Assembly: GCF_015207005.2 (NCBI RefSeq) | Contig: NZ_JADEXS020000001.1 | Span: forward strand, 2,604,001-2,668,000 | Source of the DNA: Desmonostoc muscorum LEGE 12446 | GTDB lineage: Bacteria > Cyanobacteriota > Cyanobacteriia > Cyanobacteriales > Nostocaceae | DNA length: 64,000 nucleotides | Direction: 5' to 3' | Part shown: positions 20,023-29,149 of the stretch, in pieces | How the letters are laid out: each line of letters starts with the position of its first letter | How positions within the stretch are numbered: the stretch's first letter is position 1 | The notes under the pieces: generated by a model | Databases searched by the model: none | Told to the model about the DNA's origin: nothing | Seen by the model: only the letters and a program-made list of their open reading frames with translations | Translations under genes and position numbers: made by a program

Positions 20023-21849
20023 ATGCAGCAGTATTCAAGCTTACCAGAACAGAACTCACAGATAGATGCAACGCCAAAACTTTTGACAACAATTCAGCAA
20101 CTTCGCGCCGACTTGTGGCTGGAGAAAAGCTTAAACCAGTTGCAAAGTCGCCTTAATGATTTCCTGCTTTCTGCTTGTAATACTGTCTCACAGCCACTAG
20201 CCGCAGAAGCAGAAATTTTTCAAACTGTGGTCAATGAAATTAACACTGCTGTGGACACCAGTCATCTAGCGTTCGTCCAATTTGCCGTAGGCGTCGCTCT
20301 GCTTGAGCCACACAAAACATTTGCCAAAGTTTGCTATGTTTCTCGTTCCCCATTTTCCGGCTCACAATCTCCACTGTTGGAAGTGACACTGACACCGGCG
20401 AAAAAACTGCCGTTGACATTGGAACAGACTATAGAACTCAAAGATTTGCAGCAGCTTGAGAATCAACAAACACCGAATGCTTGGCGGTTAGCTGATGATT
20501 TTGGCGGCGTCATTGGCTGGCTAGTTATTGCCACGGCATCGCTAGGGTCTGATTCTGAGCCATTCATAGGATCGCAAGCTCAGCTCACATCCCAATTGAT
20601 GGCCAGGTCTGCTAAGCAGTGTACTACAGCTTTGATCCAACTCAGGCACGTACTATCTTGGCAGCAGCGGTATGAAAAGTTAAGTAGCTCTAATCAAGAA
20701 CTAGAGCGTACTAATCAACTTAAAAATCAGTTTTTAGCAAACACCAGTCATGAAATTCGCACACCGCTGAGTTCGATTATTGGGTTTACACACTTGCTGT
20801 TAGCTCAAGGCTACGAACCCAGTAGAGAACGTCAGCAAGAGTATTTAAATATCATTCAGTCTAGCGGCAAGCACTTGCTAGCTCTGATTAATGATATTTT
20901 AGATCTCTCTAAAATTGAAGCTAATCAGCTAGAAGTACAGTGGGAAACAGTAGATATACCACTGCTGTGTAGCAATGTTTTTGCACTGGTGAAGGAGAAA
21001 GCCGCTAATAAAGGTTTGAAACTAGTCCTGGAACTCGACCCTGATATCACAACCCTAGTAGCCGACTCCTTACGACTCAAGCAAATGCTGTTGAATTTAC
21101 TCTTCAACGCTTTAAAGTTCACCAGCAAAGGCAATGTTGGCTTACAGGTTGCTTGTCAAGGTTTATTTGTGCATTTTACAGTTTGGGATACTGGCGCTGG
21201 TATATCCCAAGAAGACCAAGCTCAACTGTTTGATCCCTATTTCCAAATTGCCAATGCTGTAGCTGGTATTGAAGGTACTGGTTTGGGTTTAGCAGTGACT
21301 CGCAAACTCGCCGAAATTCACGGTGGTTCCGTGAAAGTGGAATCTGAAATAAATCATGGCTCCCGTTTTACGCTGGTGCTTCCCGTGAAGGTAGCACAGG
21401 AAGCAGGGGGAGCAGGGGAAGCAGGGGAAGCAAATTGTTTTTTATCTGATTTGGTTGTGACTCCTAGTTCGTCTTCTCAGATATTGCTGGTAGAAAATGA
21501 CTTACCCAACGGTGATTTGATGCAAATTTATCTATCTAAATTGGGATATCAGGTGACTTGGGTCAAGAGCGCTGCAAAAATGTGGGAAGCTTTAAGACAG
21601 CTAGAGCCAGCAGTAATTTTAATGGATGTTTACCTGCCAGATGGAAATGGTCTGAAGTTGGTGCAGGAACTACGAGAAAATCCCCAGTATCAGAATATTC
21701 CAGTGATTGCCCAAACAGCAATGGCGATGAAAGGCGATCGCGAAACTTGTCTAGCAGCTGGAGTAAATGATTATATTTCTAAACCGATTGATTTACCGCT
21801 TTTAGCCCGTCTGGTGGCTAAGTATAGTAAACCGATTGATGGGGAGTAG
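20023..21849 (+). CDS. Hybrid histidine kinase (sensor-HisKA-HATPase-receiver)
   Basis: 608 residues from the ATG at 20023 (a TTG two codons upstream is unlikely). The N-terminal ~200 residues form a GAF-like soluble sensor region with no membrane helices. HisKA: His243 in NTSHEIRTPLSSIIGF. ATPase G1 DTGAGIS and G2 GTGLGLAVTRKLAEIHGG. C-terminal receiver with Asp535 (VILMDVYLPDGNG) and Lys in ISKPID. The linker between ATPase and receiver contains a Gly/Glu/Ala-rich stretch (AGGAGEAGEA) encoded by GCAGGGG repeats, and the stop codon sits in a second GGGGAGTAG array. It stands alone on the plus strand. Confidence 0.92.
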   Translation: MQQYSSLPEQNSQIDATPKLLTTIQQLRADLWLEKSLNQLQSRLNDFLLSACNTVSQPLAAEAEIFQTVVNEINTAVDTSHLAFVQFAVGVALLEPHKTFAKVCYVSRSPFSGSQSPLLEVTLTPAKKLPLTLEQTIELKDLQQLENQQTPNAWRLADDFGGVIGWLVIATASLGSDSEPFIGSQAQLTSQLMARSAKQCTTALIQLRHVLSWQQRYEKLSSSNQELERTNQLKNQFLANTSHEIRTPLSSIIGFTHLLLAQGYEPSRERQQEYLNIIQSSGKHLLALINDILDLSKIEANQLEVQWETVDIPLLCSNVFALVKEKAANKGLKLVLELDPDITTLVADSLRLKQMLLNLLFNALKFTSKGNVGLQVACQGLFVHFTVWDTGAGISQEDQAQLFDPYFQIANAVAGIEGTGLGLAVTRKLAEIHGGSVKVESEINHGSRFTLVLPVKVAQEAGGAGEAGEANCFLSDLVVTPSSSSQILLVENDLPNGDLMQIYLSKLGYQVTWVKSAAKMWEALRQLEPAVILMDVYLPDGNGLKLVQELRENPQYQNIPVIAQTAMAMKGDRETCLAAGVNDYISKPIDLPLLARLVAKYSKPIDGE

Positions 21850-21960
21850 GGAGTAGGGAGTAGGGGGATGAGGGAGATGAGGGAGATGAGGGAGATGAGG
21901 GGGATGAGGGAGAAGAAGGAGCAGGGGAGCAGGGAGAAGGGAGCAGGGGGAAAGAAGTAA
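21836..21960. repeat. G-rich short tandem repeat array
   Basis: Units of GGGAGTA, GGGAGATGA and GGAGCAGG. It starts at the last codons of the hybrid kinase (the TAG stop belongs to a GGGGAGTAGGGAGTAGGG run) and is followed by a C-rich complementary stretch (CCCCCTGCCC, 21970-22005). Confidence 0.75.
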
Positions 21961-22080
21961 TTTTTCATTCTCCCCCTTGCCCCCTGCCCCCTGCCCCTCT
22001 GCCTCTTGTGCCCCATGCCCCATAACTAATGACTACAATAGGATTTGTTTGGTGATATAGGGTTTTGGCAGGGTTGATAA

Positions 22081-22911
22081 ATGATGCTGACAGAAAAATT
22101 TGAGCAATTAAGAGCTTTATTTCAAGAAATGGAGCAGGCTTTGATTGCCTACTCTGGGGGCGTTGATAGCACTTTGGTTGCCAAAATTGCTTATGATGTG
22201 TTGGGCGATCGCGCTTTGGCTGTGACTGCTGTTTCTCCTTCGCTGTTGCCAGAAGAGTTGGAAGACGCCAAAATTCAAGCTGCAACTATTGGGATTCCTC
22301 ATCAAATCGTTCAAACTCACGAGATGGAAAACCCCAATTACACTTCTAACCCTGTCAACCGCTGTTATTTTTGCAAAAGTGAGTTGCACGATACTCTCAA
22401 ACCTTTGGCTTTACAGTTGGGTTATCCCTATGTAGTGGATGGTGTGAATGCTGATGATTTGCATGATTATCGCCCAGGAATTCAGGCGGCTAAAGAAAGA
22501 GGTGCGCGATCGCCTTTAGCTGAAGTTGGTGTTACCAAAGTTGAAGTCCGGCAACTTTCGCAACAACTGGGTTTACCTTGGTGGGATAAACCTGCTCAAC
22601 CTTGTCTGAGTTCCCGGTTTCCTTATGGTGAAGAAATTACTGTTGCTAAGTTACAACGAGTTGGTAGAGCGGAAATTTTCTTAAGAAAGCTGGGTTGGCA
22701 GAATTTGCGCGTGCGATCCCAAGGCGATACAGCACGTATTGAATTACCACCAGAACAAATTAAAGAGTTTGTCTTAAAGACTGATTTACAAATATTAGTT
22801 GACGCATTTCAAGATTTTGGATTTATTTACGTAACTTTGGATTTAGAAGGTTACCGTAGCGGGAAGTTGAATCAAGTTTTAAATCCGGAAGTCGTGGGCG
22901 TTAAACTATAG
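22081..22911 (+). CDS. larE: LarE-family ATP-dependent sulfur transferase
   Basis: 276 residues. PP-loop SGGVDS (25-30) binds ATP. LarE activates pyridinium biscarboxylate mononucleotide and transfers sulfur to build the nickel-pincer cofactor. Cys95 and Cys98 (NRCYFCKSEL) plus Cys175 (QPCLSSRFPYG) give the three-cysteine form, which in studied homologues holds an iron-sulfur cluster, rather than the single sacrificial Cys type. No larB or larC is seen nearby, so the cofactor pathway, if present, is encoded elsewhere. Start ATG 22081; a second ATG lies at codon 2. Confidence 0.9.
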   Translation: MMLTEKFEQLRALFQEMEQALIAYSGGVDSTLVAKIAYDVLGDRALAVTAVSPSLLPEELEDAKIQAATIGIPHQIVQTHEMENPNYTSNPVNRCYFCKSELHDTLKPLALQLGYPYVVDGVNADDLHDYRPGIQAAKERGARSPLAEVGVTKVEVRQLSQQLGLPWWDKPAQPCLSSRFPYGEEITVAKLQRVGRAEIFLRKLGWQNLRVRSQGDTARIELPPEQIKEFVLKTDLQILVDAFQDFGFIYVTLDLEGYRSGKLNQVLNPEVVGVKL

Positions 22912-22967
22912 GATTTTTTAGCTTCTAGACTTGCATCGCCTCTTGGGGAGAAGCGATCGCTCAATTC

Positions 22968-24032
22968 TTACTTACGCTGAGTAAGCTTGTATTCTATCTG
23001 CTGTAGTGCCGATCGCCATACATCATACCCCTCTTGCGACAGGTGCAAGCCATCTGTGGTTAACTCTGGGCGCATATTGCCTTCCATATCTGTAAACCAA
23101 CTATAGATATTGAGATAATTAGCGCCTTCTTGTTTAGCAATTTGAGCTAGTTGGGCGTTAATGTGACGAATGCGGCTATTGGAAAGTTTTGGTAGACGAG
23201 TCGGCAAAATTGATTGGACAATTATTTGAGCTTGGGGGTGAGTTTGTCGTAAGCGGCGGACAATTCGGCGATAATTACGCAAAATTGCTTGATCGGTATC
23301 GCCTTTTCGTAAGTCGTTAATCCCAGCCATAATGTAAATTACATCCGGTCGGGTTGCTGAAAATGCCCCCAATCTTCTCAAAACGCCAGCGGAAGTGTCT
23401 CCAGAGATGCCTTGATTGAGCCATAATTTCCCAGTAGGCAGTTTTTCTCGAGGAAACCACATGCTCAAAGAATCACCAACTAAAATACTCAGATGATTTG
23501 CACCTTGACCTTGGGCGATGGCTCTGGCTTCTAAAGCTAGTAAACTTTTCCAGTCTTCATAAGTTAGTTGACGCTTCTTGATTGACTCCCACAATGATTG
23601 CAAATTATCACTATCCCCGCGTGTATAAATCTGACCTGTTTTCAGAGCTGCCAATCTTTGGTAGTAAAGTTGATTGCCAGATGTCAGTGAAATAGTAGCT
23701 GCTTGGGCGCTGGGGTTAAGTAATGATTCTGTTGGAGCTGGTAATCCCTGGCTACTGAGTTCTGGTGATGAGAAATCAATGCTCTTGATGTTTTGCTCAT
23801 CTAGCATTGTCTGGGAACTTTCTAAGGGTTGCAGTGCTTGGCCACTGAGTTCTGGTAAGGAAAGATCGACATTGTTAATAATTTTTGTACTGACTATTGT
23901 CTGAGAACCCTGTTTTAAATCCCACAGGAATCTAGAATTTTCTGGCAGGACTATCGACAGATGTGGAAGAGCCGATGCTGGTATTGCCAATCCTGTTAAC
24001 AAACCTGCTGCCAACAGATAAGGGTCCCTCAT
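22968..24032 (-). CDS. Exported SGNH/GDSL hydrolase
   Basis: 354 residues. The N-terminus (LLAAGLLTGLAIPASALP) reads as a signal sequence. Catalytic blocks of the SGNH fold: Ser188 in LVGDSLSMW, Gly210 in QGISGDTS, Asn239 in AGINDL, and Asp327/His330 in TDGLHLSQEGY. It is probably an extracytoplasmic esterase or acylhydrolase; the substrate cannot be told. Residues ~55-110 contain two imperfect copies of a ~29-residue unit (VDLSLPELSGQALQP / IDFSSPELSSQGLPAP) between the signal and the catalytic domain. That looks like an internal duplication of a linker. Confidence 0.88.
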   Translation of the reverse strand: MRDPYLLAAGLLTGLAIPASALPHLSIVLPENSRFLWDLKQGSQTIVSTKIINNVDLSLPELSGQALQPLESSQTMLDEQNIKSIDFSSPELSSQGLPAPTESLLNPSAQAATISLTSGNQLYYQRLAALKTGQIYTRGDSDNLQSLWESIKKRQLTYEDWKSLLALEARAIAQGQGANHLSILVGDSLSMWFPREKLPTGKLWLNQGISGDTSAGVLRRLGAFSATRPDVIYIMAGINDLRKGDTDQAILRNYRRIVRRLRQTHPQAQIIVQSILPTRLPKLSNSRIRHINAQLAQIAKQEGANYLNIYSWFTDMEGNMRPELTTDGLHLSQEGYDVWRSALQQIEYKLTQRK

Positions 24033-24672
24033 CGCTTTGTCTCTCCTCTACTTACTGCTTTTCCCTATGACAGCATTAGTCGCCTGTATTCAGGAAAATT
24101 TTACTTAGGTTAAATTAATATTCTTATTTACACTGTATATTTCTGTAAAGCGTGTTCACGAGATTATATTAGACAATTTACGATCTCTTTAAAGTAGGGT
24201 TTTCCCGGTGGTATATTAGTGCGATTTGTGAGAATACTTTTACTCAAAGGATTATTTTCACCAAAAGACCACTTTCCACGAGTTAGTTGTGACAAATATT
24301 GCAAGTGGTTGCTCCCCTCAGCTACTAGTGGATGATTTTTGACGATCTAAGGATAGAGGTTTTTGTTTTTGATGTTGCTAATATAGTGACTAACCATTTG
24401 ATTTCAGGTTTCCAGATTTCAGTAGACTGTGGCGATACTCTTTCAGAGTCACTTCGTGAACGCATGAGAGTTTGATTAACCGAGAGGCGATCGCTTTTTA
24501 TCAGAAAGAAATATCAGTTGGTACGGCAGTTTTGACTGTGCCACAGAGGGTTTTTGTCTGGAAGAATAACTGCAAAAAACGTAGAACTACGGCTTTAGCC
24601 TCTTTCGGTGTAACAGTTTGAATCACCCCGGCTTCAGCCTGGTGAGAGTCAATTCTCATATGAAATTGAGCG
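24033..24672. other. Intergenic, no gene supported
   Basis: 640 bp between the divergent hydrolase and XRE genes. It contains the dispersed-type sequence GTAGAACTACGGC (24580-24592) and a small hairpin CACCCCGGC-ttca-GCCTGGTG (24627-24647), but no credible reading frame. Confidence 0.45.
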
Positions 24673-24678
24673 GTGCAA

Positions 24679-24909
24679 ATGCATCAGTTATCAAATATGG
24701 GATTAGTCAGATTGAAGATTCGAGAACTAGCGCAAGAAAAGGGATGGACACTCAAGGAAGTTTCTGAGCGTTCTGGGGTAATTTACAGCACGGTTAGAAG
24801 TTATGCTCGTCGTCCGGCAATGACAACAGTTGACTTTACTGCTATCCACAAATTGGCTCGCACCTTTGAGGTGACCATCGAAGAGTTAGTGGAAATTTTA
24901 GAAGAATAG
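24679..24909 (+). CDS. XRE-family helix-turn-helix regulator
   Basis: About 76 residues. A single HTH_XRE domain fills the protein: RLKIRELAQEKGWTLKEVSE, then RSGVIYSTVRSYARRP, then the third and fourth helices FTAIHKLARTFEVTIEELVE. It is a small DNA-binding repressor-like protein. Start options are GTG 24673, ATG 24679 and ATG 24697; homologues of this type usually start at MGLVRLKI (24697). A decayed second copy follows immediately downstream. Confidence 0.82.
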   Translation: MHQLSNMGLVRLKIRELAQEKGWTLKEVSERSGVIYSTVRSYARRPAMTTVDFTAIHKLARTFEVTIEELVEILEE

Positions 24910-24967
24910 TTGAAAAGTTACCTGTTCATGGTGTTGATATCATACCTCAATCAGCCAGCTTCAGTTA

Positions 24968-25160
24968 AAAATACTGGAACTTCGAGAACTCGCTCAAAAA
25001 AAAGTTATACCCTCAAGTCGGTTTGGGATAACTTTGGAGCGTTTAATGGCGTTGTCGAACACTATACTTGTAACTTTCATATTACAAGAGTTAAATTTAT
25101 TTTCATCCAAAAGTTAGTTTTTAGCTTTGATGTCATGATTGAGGGTTTGATGAAAATTTT
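24968..25160 (+). pseudogene. Decayed duplicate of the XRE regulator
   Basis: Aligned with the preceding gene, the DNA shows LRELAQKK, then after a one-base slip in an A8 run KSYTLKSVWDNFGAFNG (compare KGWTLKEVSERSGVIYS), and near the end IQKLVFSFDVMIEGLMKIF (compare IHKLARTFEVTIEELVEIL). The middle helix is scrambled and no start is left, so this is a degenerate tandem copy rather than a functional gene. Confidence 0.7.
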
Positions 25161-25340
25161 CTTTCTACAGGAAGGATAATACTGTGTACTTCTGTTGTAG
25201 TTCTCTATGTACAGAATTTCAAATTTATGTTTGCTCGTGGAAGTATGAGTTGAAACACATTTGAATTAAGTTTTAACTATAGAGAATAACTTCATTGGAA
25301 GTGCTAAGATTTAGGCTGAATCATTAGCGTTTTTTCTTCC

Positions 25341-25535
25341 GTGGCTAGAGCTAGTACAGCGATTGGTGTTAGTCCCATTATTAAGGAGATTGTGCAAAAA
25401 CAGGCACATTCGACACGTTTGACCCTGAAAGAAGTTATTCTTATGGGTATGTTAGCGATTGATAAACTAGATGACCAAGGTCGTCAAGAGTTAGCAGATC
25501 AAGTTCATCAAATGCAAGTGAATGGAGAAATTTGA
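25341..25535 (+). CDS. Small hypothetical protein
   Basis: 64 codons with a GTG start and mostly helical predicted content (IIKEIVQKQAHSTRLTLKEV, then ILMGMLAIDKLDDQGRQELA). I do not recognise the family. The size and charge pattern would fit a small regulatory or ribbon-helix-helix-like protein, but no signature is seen. It is followed by the convergent methyltransferase gene. Confidence 0.45.
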   Translation: MARASTAIGVSPIIKEIVQKQAHSTRLTLKEVILMGMLAIDKLDDQGRQELADQVHQMQVNGEI

Positions 25536-25600
25536 GTGAGTACTCACTTATTTATGAGTTATAAATTTTAACTCTTCACAACTCGTTACTCCCCCTTCAC

Positions 25601-26515
25601 CTAATCTGAATCTTGACTAAAACGATAACGACTTCCCATTACATAATCCTCATTAATTTCAAAAGAAATCCATCGGCGTTGTAGACTCTGAGCAACAAAG
25701 CCTGTTGTATTAGAACCTGCAAATGGATCTAATACAATATCATCTTCATCAGTTAAAAATTTGATGAAGAACTCCGCGAACCCTTGAGGAAAACGTGCCG
25801 GATGGGGTCTAATTTCTGCTGCTTTACAGCGTCGGAAATAAGCACTATTCGATTCAGTATTAGCAATTTCAATCAAATTTGGTGGAATTGCACCTTGATT
25901 ATCTTTTTGAAATTTGTCAGAAATATCATGTCCGCTAGGACGTATTTTGGCCTTATAACCATTTTTAAGTAATTGCTTCATACTTTGGCTATAAGGTTTT
26001 AAAACTTTTTTGTTATCTGCTTTAGGATTTGGTGTTTTAGACAACCACCAAACTGTATTCACTGAATCTTTGACACGAATGCGCCTGATTGTCACCCACT
26101 CAGCAGGGGTTGGCAGTCGAGCCGGATTATAGTGGTAGAATTCTTGAGCCAGAAAGAAACCTACCTCTTTGCATAATCTAACCAAAAGTTCGTATTGATA
26201 GATACTCCGCACGGGATTACCAGGTAAGTAAGCACCACCTAAATCCAGTACAAATGAGCCATTATCTGCTAGTACTCTTTTAAATTCATAGGCAAAAGGC
26301 AGAAACCACTCGATATATTTTTCAGCAGTTTCGTTACCGTATTCTTTTTTGCGTGTGAGAGCAAATGGCGGTGAGGTGAGAATTAAATTAATACTATTAT
26401 CATCAATGAATTTAATCAGTTTCAGGCTATCACCTAAATATGCTGCTCCCTTTTGCTGGGTATAATAGGGATTAAAAATTATTTCTTTTGCTGGCTTTAT
26501 TTGTTCTTCTTGCAA
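25601..26515 (-). CDS. Orphan DNA (cytosine-N4-type) methyltransferase
   Basis: 304 residues. Catalytic motif IV is TSPPF (47-51), as in N4-cytosine/N6-adenine beta-class enzymes where SPP favours N4-cytosine. The AdoMet-binding motif I is DPFAGSNTTG (263-272), C-terminal to motif IV, so the order is circularly permuted. A target-recognition region lies between (residues ~120-240). No restriction endonuclease gene is adjacent, so it is probably a solitary methylase. Filamentous cyanobacteria carry conserved solitary enzymes of this class (for example DmtB, GGCC-specific); identity with it is plausible but unproven. Confidence 0.85.
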   Translation of the reverse strand: MQEEQIKPAKEIIFNPYYTQQKGAAYLGDSLKLIKFIDDNSINLILTSPPFALTRKKEYGNETAEKYIEWFLPFAYEFKRVLADNGSFVLDLGGAYLPGNPVRSIYQYELLVRLCKEVGFFLAQEFYHYNPARLPTPAEWVTIRRIRVKDSVNTVWWLSKTPNPKADNKKVLKPYSQSMKQLLKNGYKAKIRPSGHDISDKFQKDNQGAIPPNLIEIANTESNSAYFRRCKAAEIRPHPARFPQGFAEFFIKFLTDEDDIVLDPFAGSNTTGFVAQSLQRRWISFEINEDYVMGSRYRFSQDSD

Positions 26516-26709
26516 GATTTATCAAGTTATCTCAGTTTTCTAGTTATAACTTGTTTTGATATTGTCTCGATATTTTATTTAAAAAATCCTGATTTCAGGG
26601 CAGAGTAATACAGAAAAGTATATTAATTTTGTATTCCTGTGCATGAGAATATGCCTCTGAAATATTTGCCCTGAGGTCAGTACACAGGTTGATATAACTT
26701 ATTGAAACA

Positions 26710-27150
26710 CTACCACTTTTTGTATGGTAGAAATTTACCAGACATAATGATTTTAACGCGATCGCCTTTGGGGTCTACTTCTTTTTCCACATCTAAAGTA
26801 AAGTCAATGGCGCTCATAATCCCATCGCCGAATTTGTCCTGAATCACGGCTTTAATTGGGAATCCGTACACCTGCATAATTTCGTAGAAACGATAAATCA
26901 GTGGGTCGGTTGGTACAACTGGGCCTAATCCTTTTAGAGGATATTCAGTCAACTCATTAATATAACTTGCATCTAGCCCCAATGCTTCGACTAGTAACTT
27001 GGCTTCTTCTGGGGAAGCACTAGCTTGACGGTAGATTAAAGCAGCAATCCATACTTCATCGCGTCCGATAATTTTTTCTAAATCGGCGAAGCTTAGTCCT
27101 TCGTCTTGTTTTGCTGCTAATAGCTTTTGAGTAATTTCGGGAATGGACAC
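26710..27150 (-). CDS. cynS: Cyanate hydratase (cyanase)
   Basis: 146 residues, the normal length. It converts cyanate and bicarbonate to CO2 and carbamate, which yields ammonia. The catalytic triad is visible: Arg87 and Glu90 in [12 protein letters not shown] and Ser113 in GIMSAIDF. The N-terminal helical domain and the C-terminal GKFLPYKKW end are typical. It stands alone here, without cynABD transport genes. Its role is cyanate detoxification and nitrogen scavenging. Confidence 0.97.
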   Translation of the reverse strand: MSIPEITQKLLAAKQDEGLSFADLEKIIGRDEVWIAALIYRQASASPEEAKLLVEALGLDASYINELTEYPLKGLGPVVPTDPLIYRFYEIMQVYGFPIKAVIQDKFGDGIMSAIDFTLDVEKEVDPKGDRVKIIMSGKFLPYKKW

Positions 27151-27243
27151 CTGATAACTCCTCTGGTGAAAACTTTTGATTTTCCATATATGCTATCACT
27201 GCGATCGCCGGATTCGGGTCTGTATTTCATCTGCCACTACAAA

Positions 27244-27591
27244 TTATGTAAGTTTCAGAGCTTGAAGAATCACTGTATTCAACTGCTGAACTTGATTTGC
27301 TCCCAATTTACCTATCCTTCTGGTGATTAGTCTACGCTCTATGGTAGTTATTCTTGTCACGCTAACTTTAGATATAACCCGTAATCCAGTACTAGTAAAA
27401 TCTGGATCTGAAGGTTCTAAGATGAATTCTTCTGGACTCAAACTACTTATATTTTGAGATGAAATAAAACATAAAGTGACATCATCGCCTATAGTGTCTA
27501 TCCATAAAACTAAACCAGGGCGTAGCTTTGTTCCACTCAAGTCTGTAAATGGAAATGGAACCAAGACTATATCACCTTTTTGGAGAGACAT
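27244..27591 (-). CDS. MazF/PemK-type toxin (endoribonuclease)
   Basis: 115 residues. N-terminal KGDIVLVPFPFTDLSGTKLR followed by RPGLVL is the PemK/MazF signature; the fold cleaves mRNA. The ATG abuts the antitoxin stop (TAAATG, zero spacing), as expected for a type II toxin-antitoxin operon. Confidence 0.85.
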   Translation of the reverse strand: MSLQKGDIVLVPFPFTDLSGTKLRPGLVLWIDTIGDDVTLCFISSQNISSLSPEEFILEPSDPDFTSTGLRVISKVSVTRITTIERRLITRRIGKLGANQVQQLNTVILQALKLT

Positions 27592-27798
27592 TTAGATAGC
27601 TTCTTCATCGTCAAGTGAGTATATGTCTGGTTCATTTTCAAGAAAGTTAAAGGCTCCTCCAGTCTGGGCAAGTAGCATTAGATCGCGAGTTGAAGGCTCT
27701 GATGAATCGAAAAATAGTTTTTCTTCCAAAAGAAAGCGATCTTCATCAGAGAGACACAGGATAACTTGTATGAGAGATTCTACGAGTTTAATGTTCAC
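27592..27798 (-). CDS. Cognate antitoxin of the MazF-type toxin
   Basis: About 69 residues from GTG 27798 (IKLVESLIQVILCLSDEDRF onward); a longer form could begin at TTG 27819. N-terminal helices with a LSDEDRFLLEEKLF motif are typical of small cyanobacterial antitoxins paired with PemK-like toxins. The acidic C-terminus (ENEPDIYSLDDEEAI) would bind the toxin. An IS element ends 48 bp upstream, within or beside its promoter. A second, diverged copy of this gene survives on the far side of the IS. Confidence 0.7.
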   Translation of the reverse strand: MNIKLVESLIQVILCLSDEDRFLLEEKLFFDSSEPSTRDLMLLAQTGGAFNFLENEPDIYSLDDEEAI

Positions 27799-27845
27799 TA
27801 TTGATAAATTAACAAACAAGGGTTGTAAAGGTAGCTTCTATTTAT

Positions 27846-29080
27846 CAGGACTTACGCAACTGGCACAATGCGATCGCTAACAAATAGTACTAAAGTACTA
27901 TAAAAATGCAGATGAAATGAACTAGAGTACAAATGTAAATTGTTCCTTTTCACACCAAATTTTTGGGCTGCTGCTCAGGCTACTGTAACGAATACTTTTG
28001 AATATGAAGTTTACTAAATTAGATTATTGCCAGTATCTACTTAGTAGCCAAATTAATTATACCATTACCAATTTGGCAGAGCATTTAGAGAGTATTAGCC
28101 ATGATACAATTAACTATTATTTGAAAAGAGAAAAATTAACACCTCGTTTACTATGGGATAACGTGAAAGAGGTAGTTGAGCCTGATGACAATGGTTACAT
28201 AATATTTGATGATAGCATTTTAGATAAAAGGTATTCTGAAGAAATAGAAATAGTCAGAAGACAATATAGTGGTAATGAGCATGGTGTCCTTAAAGGCATT
28301 GGCGTAGTTAGCTGCGTGTATGTCAACCCTACACTTCAAAGATTTTGGGTCATAGATTATCGAATTTTTAATCCTGATGTCGATGGCAAAACCAAGATAG
28401 ACCATGTGAAAGACATGCTCCAAAGCCTTGTGTATCATAAGCTTTTACCATTTGATACTGTTTTGATGGATACATGGTATGCGGTACACAGTTTAATGCT
28501 ATATATTGATAGCTTAGACAAAATTTATTATTGCCCTTTAAAAGACAATCGGTTAGTTGATGATACATTTGGTCAAGCAAAATATAAACGTATTGAATTA
28601 TTAGAATGGAGTCAAGAAGAATTAGATTGTGGTAAGATAATCAAAATTAAAGGGTTCCCAGCTAATAAAAAAGTGAAACTATTCCGGGTTACTGTTTCTA
28701 CCAACAGAACGGATTATGTCGCAACTAACGATTTATCTCAAAGTTCCACGGATGTTGTACAAGAGGTGTGTAAAATTCGTTGGAAAATCGAGGAGTTTCA
28801 CAGAGAAATTAAACAATTAACTGGGATTGAATTTTGCCAATGTCGGAAAGCTAGGCTTCAAAGAAATCATATCGCTTGTGCAATGTTAGTTTGGGTTAGG
28901 TTAAAGAATTTAGCCTATACAACTGGTCAAACTATTTATCAAATCAAGCATAACTTGCTTTCTAATTATTTAATTCAGCAACTGAAACGCCCAAGTATTC
29001 TTATGTGCTTGGTTTGATTTAAATTGTCGCCTGTCAGGGCTGCGCCCTGCCCGCTATTTGTGCCAGTTGCGTAAGTCCTG
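27846..29080 (+). mobile_element. IS701-like insertion sequence, complete
   Basis: 1235 bp with perfect 23-bp terminal inverted repeats: 27846-27868 (CAGGACTTACGCAACTGGCA..) and 29058-29080. It is flanked by TTTAT on both sides (27841-27845 and 29081-29085), a likely target-site duplication of 4-5 bp. It contains one full-length transposase, so it appears intact and recently inserted. Confidence 0.92.
27998..29017 (+). CDS. IS701-family-like DDE transposase
   Basis: 339 residues. DDE catalytic candidates: Asp in IIFDDSILDK, Asp in VLMDTWYA and Glu in KIRWKIEEFHREIKQLTG. The C-terminal part (CQCRKARLQRNHIACAMLV) is typical of this cyanobacterial transposase group. It is uninterrupted from ATG 27998 (or the second Met at codon 3) to TGA 29015-29017. 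It is carried by the IS at 27846-29080. Confidence 0.88.
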   Translation: MNMKFTKLDYCQYLLSSQINYTITNLAEHLESISHDTINYYLKREKLTPRLLWDNVKEVVEPDDNGYIIFDDSILDKRYSEEIEIVRRQYSGNEHGVLKGIGVVSCVYVNPTLQRFWVIDYRIFNPDVDGKTKIDHVKDMLQSLVYHKLLPFDTVLMDTWYAVHSLMLYIDSLDKIYYCPLKDNRLVDDTFGQAKYKRIELLEWSQEELDCGKIIKIKGFPANKKVKLFRVTVSTNRTDYVATNDLSQSSTDVVQEVCKIRWKIEEFHREIKQLTGIEFCQCRKARLQRNHIACAMLVWVRLKNLAYTTGQTIYQIKHNLLSNYLIQQLKRPSILMCLV

Positions 29081-29149
29081 TTTATGCAATTTGCAGTTCT
29101 TCCATATTGCTGCTTATCACTAAGTTAATTTTAGGCGATCGCTTTCTTT

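Noticed and set aside
24910..25179. 89-codon frame read as an independent gene
   Set aside because: It aligns, with a frame slip, to the adjacent XRE gene and is better explained as its degenerate duplicate.
25601..27819. Restriction-modification or defence island
   Set aside because: The methylase has no nuclease partner, and cyanase lies between it and the toxin-antitoxin pair; nothing beyond proximity supports a joint system.
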